Assembly (NCBI RefSeq): GCF_039536205.1
Contig: NZ_BAAAYL010000001.1
Location: 7,345,354 to 7,409,353, forward strand
Source: Streptomyces sannanensis
Lineage (GTDB): Bacteria; Actinomycetota; Actinomycetes; Streptomycetales; Streptomycetaceae
Reading direction: 5' to 3'
DNA length: 64,000 bases
In this document: positions 59,965 to 64,000 of the stretch, piece after piece
How positions within the stretch are numbered: the first letter of the stretch is position 1
How the letters are laid out: each line of letters starts with the position of its first letter
Position numbers and translations under genes: made by a program
Notes under the pieces: generated by a model
What the model saw: the letters and a program-made list of their open reading frames with translations, nothing else
Told to the model about the DNA's origin: nothing
Database searches by the model: none

Positions 59965-60585
59965 TCAGTGCCCGACGGAGACACGGACGATGTCCACGGA
60001 GTCGTCGGACGGCCGCCAGGCCCCGAGCACCTGGGCTCTCTGTCCGATACGCAGCCGGGACAGGTCCGAGGTGAGCGCGCGGCCCGCGTAGGAGGCGTTC
60101 GTCGTGTCCGGGAGGACGTGGCCGATGAATTCGTGCTGTCCGTGGGAGAGGTGCAGTCGGTTCTTCGCGATGCCGCGGATCTGGGTGTCGATGTTCACGA
60201 TGTTCACCCACACCGCGTCGGCGGCGACGGTACCGTCCGGCATCGGGACGCCACGCGCGTAGAGCCCGTCACCGATCTCGATCTCGGCGGCGGTGGTGGG
60301 CCGGACCTTCCACACGCTGGTGGCGTTGGTCATCTGGACCCGGGAGTGGTCGCCGTAGGATCCCCCGACCTGAAGCACACTGCCGGTGATGCCGGTGATC
60401 CGACCCTCCACGAAGGACGATGTGGGGATCGCCGGGTCGAGCGACGGCTCGGAGGCGAAGGCCGCGTCGGCGTCGATACCGCCGAGGGCGGTCGCGCCGA
60501 CGATGGTTGCGCCGCTGAGGGCGGCCGTGGTGAGAAAGCGTCGGCGGCCCAGCCCGCCGTTGTTGTTGTTCTGACGGTACGTCAC
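59965..60585 (-). CDS. Tat-exported DUF5666-like protein
   Basis: A 206-residue protein with a twin-arginine signal (GLGRRRFLTTAALSGATIVG) and cleavage around IDADAAFA. The mature part is beta-rich, of the OB/DUF5666 kind: FVEGRITGITGSVLQVGGSY, EIEIGDGLYARGVPMPDGTV, and IRGIAKNRLHLSHGQHEFIG. The Asn-rich start (RQNNNNGG) is unusual. It lies 13 bp after the Cys-rich gene, and 36 bp before the MauE gene, so all three are in one operon. Tat export suggests that it is folded, perhaps with a partner, before leaving the cell. Confidence 0.82.
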   Translation of the reverse strand: MTYRQNNNNGGLGRRRFLTTAALSGATIVGATALGGIDADAAFASEPSLDPAIPTSSFVEGRITGITGSVLQVGGSYGDHSRVQMTNATSVWKVRPTTAAEIEIGDGLYARGVPMPDGTVAADAVWVNIVNIDTQIRGIAKNRLHLSHGQHEFIGHVLPDTTNASYAGRALTSDLSRLRIGQRAQVLGAWRPSDDSVDIVRVSVGH

Positions 60586-60598
60586 GTCAAATGCCTCC

Positions 60599-61021
60599 TC
60601 ACTCGTAGATGTAGACCGGCAGCTTGCCGGAGCTGAGGCTGCCGATGGCCGAGAAGGCGGCCGGGGTCAGGTCCAGGACCCGGTTGGTGCGGCAGGCGCC
60701 GTTGCAGCAGGTGGCCTCGCCGCACCAGCTCTTGGTGCGCGGTCCGCAGTCGGTGATCGTGATGCAGACGGTTGCGCCGGAGCACTGGTGCCTGACGTTC
60801 ATCACGGCGCCGCAGCCGCGTCTGGGGATGTTCTCGCCGCACAGGTCGGGCCGGGTGATGTCCCAGCATGCCTGTGACGCGTTGGGCCAGGCGCCGTGAT
60901 TCGCGCTGGACCGGCAGTTGCCGCAGGCGCCGCCACCTGCGCTGCCGCACGGACCCCACGCGGATCCGCAACAGAACCAGCTCGTTTCACCGGCCCACAG
61001 GCTGGTCGATCCGCAAGCCAT
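60599..61021 (-). CDS. Cys-rich RlpA-like (double-psi beta-barrel) protein
   Basis: A 140-residue protein with 16 Cys, all in the first 110 residues (C3, 17, 18, 25, 33, 36, 52, 61, 70, 80, 86, 92, 100, 105, 106, 110). The C-terminal half follows the RlpA/barwin pattern: TVCITITDCGPRTKSW, VLDLTPAAFSAIGSLSSGKL and PVYIYE, including the conserved Asp in VLDLTP. No signal peptide is visible (MACGSTSLWAGETSWFCCGS). GAGGGAGG precedes the ATG. It is first in the operon with a Tat protein and a MauE-like protein, so it may leave the cell as a Tat passenger and become disulfide-bonded outside. A wall-active or scaffold role is inference. Confidence 0.8.
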   Translation of the reverse strand: MACGSTSLWAGETSWFCCGSAWGPCGSAGGGACGNCRSSANHGAWPNASQACWDITRPDLCGENIPRRGCGAVMNVRHQCSGATVCITITDCGPRTKSWCGEATCCNGACRTNRVLDLTPAAFSAIGSLSSGKLPVYIYE

Positions 61022-61162
61022 CGTGCCGCCTCCCTCTGGCTGATGTCGTGCTCATGACAAATTGCCTTGAAGGTTGTTGCGCACACAGCACTCCCATGAT
61101 GCGTGCGTCTACGCGCGTTGGCCAGAAGGCCGTTGAAGAACTGTTGATCCGAACGGCCGACA

Positions 61163-61191
61163 GGGCCGGCCCCTCCGTGAGGGGCCGGCCC
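61163..61191. terminator. Long perfect hairpin
   Basis: GGGCCGGCCCCTC-CGT-GAGGGGCCGGCCC, a 13-bp stem with a 3-base loop, in the 358-bp space upstream of the Cys-rich gene. It probably ends a transcript or shields the two sides. No gene is seen between 61,022 and 61,379. Confidence 0.65.
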
Positions 61192-61379
61192 CGTCTCTGT
61201 GTCTGTACTGCCTGCGGTGCGCCTCGCTCCGGGTCTCGCCCGCACCGTGGCGGCCACCGCCCAGATCACGTTCCGATTACCTCGCGGAGATCGGCCCTTG
61301 TGCTCCAGGTCACGCCAGCGTAGATCCGTGTCACGCCAGCGAACGAAATGTTTGCTGAAATCGAATCAGGTGTTTTCTC

Positions 61380-61810
61380 ATGACCGAGCGACCGGACCCT
61401 GACGACTCCGCGACCAGCACCGACGCCGGAACCCTGGCGGACGAGGCGCTCGGCGCCCGCATCCGCGAGTACCGCGTGATGCGGCGCATGTCACTGCGGG
61501 CACTGGGTGAAGCAGCCCAGGCCAGTCGGGTTCCTCAGCCGGCTGGAGCGCGGACAGGCCAATGCCGGCATCGGTATGCTGCGCCGCATCGGGGCAGCGC
61601 TGGCTCTCAACGTGGCGGACCTGTTCGACCAGAACAGCACGACTGGGCACCGCGTGGTGCGGCGCAGCGAGTTGACCGACGCTCCACATCGCACCCGGCA
61701 GGCGGAAGTTCCTGATCTCGCAGCGGTCATTCGGACATCTCGAGGTGTACGCAGGCGAGTTCAACACGGGATCGGGTGGCCGACGGTGCGACCGCCGGCC
61801 ACCCCATGGT
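61380..61810 (+). pseudogene. XRE-cupin regulator with frameshifts
   Basis: The start is normal for an XRE-type regulator (ALGARIREYRVMRRMSLRAL, GEAAQAS). At about 61,530 the frame slips, and the HTH goes on in another frame (GFLSRLERGQANAGIGMLRR, IGAALALNVADLFDQNSTTG). Near 61,700 it slips again into cupin-like sequence (LISQRSFGHLEVYAGEF) and ends in the 3' end of the convergent gene. At least two frameshifts and a missing cupin barrel make it non-functional. Confidence 0.72.
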
Positions 61811-61816
61811 CCCGTG

Positions 61817-62275
61817 TTACTCCGTGGCGATCGGGCCCAGGTACTCCAGGGTCCAGGTCTCCTGGAATTCGGGCTTCGGTTGGGTGAGTTCGATCTGGGC
61901 GCCGCGGTGTCCGGCGCGCAGGCTGAGGCCCTTGTCCGAAAGGATCTTGACTCCGCCGATGACCCGTTCGAAGGTGAACTTTGCCCACTCGGTGCGCGAC
62001 ACGCTGTTGACCCAGAGCTTGTCCTCGGGGACGACGAGGCCTGCGGCGGGGTGGTAGGCGAGGTGGATCACGTACGGTGACGCGGATTCGGGCTCTTGCC
62101 CGGCCTCGAGGTGGTCGATGACCCACTCCTGCTCGATCGGGAGCGGGTTGAAGCGGTCGGTGATGACGGGGGCACCGTGCTTGACGGCGTACTCGGTGGC
62201 GGTCAGCACGCTGGTGGGACCGATGATGTGGGCGTGGATCTTGTACTTGCCGGGCTTGACCGGGATCGGAGTCAT
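61817..62275 (-). CDS. Hypothetical protein, possible beta-trefoil (protease-inhibitor-like)
   Basis: A 152-residue cytosolic protein. Three similar strand groups can be seen: GKYKIHAHIIGPTSVLTATE; QEWVIDHLEAGQEP with SPYVIHLAYHPAAGLVV; WAKFTFERVIGGVKILSD with ETWTLEYLGPI. The recurring W-x-hydrophobic and Y-x-I pattern is like that of beta-trefoil serine-protease inhibitors (I66/clitocypin type) and ricin-B lectins. I rate that as a possibility only. GAGGAAG precedes the ATG at 62275; the frame upstream to 62452 does not look coding. No signal peptide. Confidence 0.6.
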   Translation of the reverse strand: MTPIPVKPGKYKIHAHIIGPTSVLTATEYAVKHGAPVITDRFNPLPIEQEWVIDHLEAGQEPESASPYVIHLAYHPAAGLVVPEDKLWVNSVSRTEWAKFTFERVIGGVKILSDKGLSLRAGHRGAQIELTQPKPEFQETWTLEYLGPIATE

Positions 62276-62800
62276 GGGCGGGACTTCCTCTCTCACGGAG
62301 GGCGTCGAGGGATGGTTGGGCGTTACCGGACAGATCTCCCACATCGAGGCACAGTCAGCTACCGCAAGAGGGCCAGATGCGGCTAACCGGATTACGGAGT
62401 GCACTGTTCGGGGGACAGTTGCGAACGCGGTGGCCTGGAGCCGGCCTGCCACTGGCGCAGTCGGCCTGTACCTCCAGCGGTCTTCTCAGCACCCGCAGCA
62501 GGTGATCCTCCGCGTCGACGGGAAGCCCAGGGCGACCGCGGGCAAGTCCGCGTTGTCGATGGCGGCTGGAAGGCTGAACGGCATGAACGGCGACGATGAG
62601 CAGCTGCTGCGCGGCTGCGTGTATGCGATGTGCCGGTTTGGCGCCAGTGGGTGGGTGTCAGTGGCAGCATGTCAGAGGGCGTTTGGCTGGCTCACGCCGT
62701 AGCGTTGGCATGAACTCGGCGGACGATGACGTTCCGCTGCGGGTTGGGCGGTTCCAGCAAATCGAGTCGTGGAGCGCCGCGGCGCCGATGCCGAGGCCTG
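62276..62800. other. Stretch without recognisable genes
   Basis: About 525 bp with no frame that looks coding on either strand. A GC-skewed, Cys/Arg-rich frame at 62,600-62,700 has no ribosome binding site. It joins the hypothetical gene to a permease remnant. Confidence 0.4.
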
Positions 62801-63162
62801 GCCAAGCCCGTCGGCGTCGGGGGAGCGCTGGTCGCGCTGCTGCCGTACTGCGCGATCTGCACTGGGTTCTACGGGGCGTTCGGCTACTTCGCGCGGAACG
62901 CCCTGGCCGACCTCACCGGTGTGACAGTTCCCTGGCCGCTGTGGGCGCTGGCCGCGGTGGCCGTCGTCGGGTGCCTCGGCTGGCCAGGTGTTCGGCGCCG
63001 GCGCCGGCGGGATGTTCGTGCTCGTCCTCGGCGCGTTCATCGGCTTCGAGGGCACCGCGATCTACTCGGAGGAGGCGCGGGAGCCGAAGCGGACGATCCC
63101 TCGCGCGACCTACCTGGCCGTCGCCTTCCTTGCCCTGTTCTACAGCCACCTGGGGAGGTCGA
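62801..63162 (+). pseudogene. APC-family amino-acid permease remnant with internal deletion
   Basis: Two pieces of one permease in different frames. From 62,801 to 62,983: VGVGGALVALLPYCAICTGF, YGAFGYFARNALADLTGVTV, PWPLWALAAVAVVGCLGW. From 62,988 to about 63,162: GAGGMFVLVLGAFIGFEGTA, IYSEEAREPKRTIPRATYLA, VAFLALFYS. About 60-120 residues between them and both ends of the protein are lost. Confidence 0.75.
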
Positions 63163-63320
63163 GGATCGGGGCGTTGCGGTGATGACGTACGAGCCCCCGC
63201 CGACTACGGAGCCGGGGCCGATGAGGTAGCCGCCGCTGCGGAGCCTGGGCCCTCGGTCCCGGGTCCGCGGGCAGGGCGCCCACCGGAGATGCTGCACGAT
63301 GGTGCACCTCGTGGTGCGCG

Positions 63321-63485
63321 GAGGTCCTTCGCTTCGCGGAGGGCGTCGGCGCGGGCAAGGGGGTCTTGGAACTCATCGGCAACGACGTCGCCGCGTTCTG
63401 TGACGACCTGGTCAAGGACTCACGCACCTATGCGGACGTCTACCGGGAATCCATCAGCCGGGAGCCCGGCACGACCGAGACGTAA
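63321..63485 (+). pseudogene. Unrecognised C-terminal gene fragment
   Basis: A frame without a start that ends in KGVLELIGNDVAAFCDDLVK, then DSRTYADVYRESISREPGTT and a stop. The helical, acidic composition is protein-like, so it is probably the tail of a lost gene. Family unknown. Confidence 0.4.
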
Positions 63486-63549
63486 CACCGCCGCCCCATG
63501 CCAGCGGGCGTAACCCGCACGCGCGGTTCGTTCACCTCGGCGCAGCGCG

Positions 63550-63726
63550 ATGAGACGCGGGCCGACCGGCCACCAGAAGCCGTCGCAGATCCCGTCCACC
63601 GAGGTGGTCGAGCAGGCCGGCGAGACCTGGCTCAGCCACGCCAACGCCGGCAACGCCCCCGGAAAGCAGGTCTCCGGCGGCTGGCCGCTCGACACCATTC
63701 CCCAGGACGACGCGCCTGACGCGTAG
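63550..63726 (+). CDS. Small hypothetical protein or gene tail (58 residues)
   Basis: From the ATG at 63550 the frame reads IPSTEVVEQAGETWLSHANA, then GNAPGKQVSGGWPLDTIPQD, and stops at 63726. It has no ribosome binding site. The second half has natural composition, the first ten codons do not, so it may be the end of a truncated gene rather than a small protein. Confidence 0.3.
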   Translation: MRRGPTGHQKPSQIPSTEVVEQAGETWLSHANAGNAPGKQVSGGWPLDTIPQDDAPDA

Positions 63727-63854
63727 GCACGGACGATCACTCAATCCGAGTTCCGAAACAGCACCTGAACAGGCAATCAGGTCCAAGAGCCAGCGATCCA
63801 CGCGGCAAGGCCCGGAGGAGTCGAACCAGGCACACTCACACAACCAGGTGGAAC

Positions 63855-63998
63855 ATGGCAAACAACAGCGCTTCCTCAACCGATTCGAAGTGGACCGGCA
63901 TGGTGCCGGTCGACGAAACGGCCCTGGCCGTCACCGACACCGGCGGTTCCGGCATCCCCGTGGTCTACCTCAACGGCCAGTTAAGATTGGGTGTGTAA
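63855..63998 (+). pseudogene. Alpha/beta hydrolase N-terminus cut by an insertion
   Basis: MANNSASSTDSKWTGMVPVD, then ETALAVTDTGGSGIPVVYLN GQ, is the first strand and oxyanion strand of an alpha/beta hydrolase (VVYLNGQ in place of the more usual HG). After Q the frame turns into LRLGV and stops at 63998, where transposon-like sequence starts. The remaining 230 or so residues should lie beyond an element to the right of the window. Confidence 0.65.
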
Positions 63999-64000
63999 GG
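63981..64000. mobile_element. Probable insertion-sequence end at the window edge
   Basis: The last 20 bases (TTAAGATTGGGTGTGTAAGG), which break the hydrolase, resemble terminal repeats of IS256-type elements. Only the very end is visible, so the family is a guess. Confidence 0.4.

Overview
The window is very GC-rich, uses GTG and TTG starts often, and carries actinomycete-specific families (a chaplin, SpoIIE-type phosphatases, CGNR regulators, a LigA2-like ligase piece, Tat-exported lipases-like proteins of the SMP-30 type). All this points to Streptomyces or a close relative. The density of broken genes and insertion-sequence remnants, rising from about 31 kb to the right edge, suggests an accessory region or a chromosome arm.

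Left part (1-30.6 kb) is mostly ordinary accessory metabolism with scattered decay. It holds the end of hypX (CO ligand synthesis for [NiFe] hydrogenase), a multi-sensor PP2C phosphatase, a LysR regulator, a chaplin, and a translationally coupled set of His-rich peptide, decayed ABC transporter and Ser/Thr kinase. An arylamine N-acetyltransferase follows. Next is a sulfane-sulfur detoxification locus: rhodanese, TauE exporter, persulfide dioxygenase-rhodanese fusion and a CstR-type repressor, with three copies of its probable operator (a TACCC...GGGTA palindrome). Then come an acetolactate-synthase-like enzyme, a two-RCK ion-transport protein, a GH1 beta-glucosidase/MFS pair with a divergent TetR regulator, and a thioredoxin-reductase-like oxidoreductase that has lost its N-terminus.

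Middle part (30.6-43.9 kb) holds a secreted TNT-type NAD glycohydrolase toxin with an overlapping candidate immunity gene, a DUF389 membrane protein and a methyltransferase. It also has two CGNR regulators, each divergent from its neighbour (an MFS exporter, and an arginase-family enzyme with a partner gene). Between them lie remains of conflict-system and conjugation genes: a possible degenerate caspase-like protein, a WD40 piece, a Trypco/CU044_2847 protein and a MobF relaxase piece.

Right part (43.9-64 kb) is a mobile-element zone. A roughly 4.9-kb Tn554-like transposon (two tyrosine recombinases, a DUF6262 protein and a GNAT passenger) sits inside a serine-recombinase gene; both junctions and 13-bp terminal inverted repeats can be read. 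Then follow fragments of IS3, IS605, ISL3 and IS256 elements and of a DNA ligase, and a complete IS1182 copy. Between the IS256 fragment and the IS1182 copy is the most striking gene, an 842-residue terpene cyclase. It has a full class I active site at the N-terminus and a squalene-cyclase-like repeat region at the C-terminus, and a cytochrome P450 fragment abuts its 3' end. Further right are a Cys-rich RlpA-like protein with a Tat-signal protein and a MauE-like membrane protein in one operon, a possible beta-trefoil protein, and broken regulator, permease and hydrolase genes. The last of these appears to be cut by another insertion sequence at the window edge.
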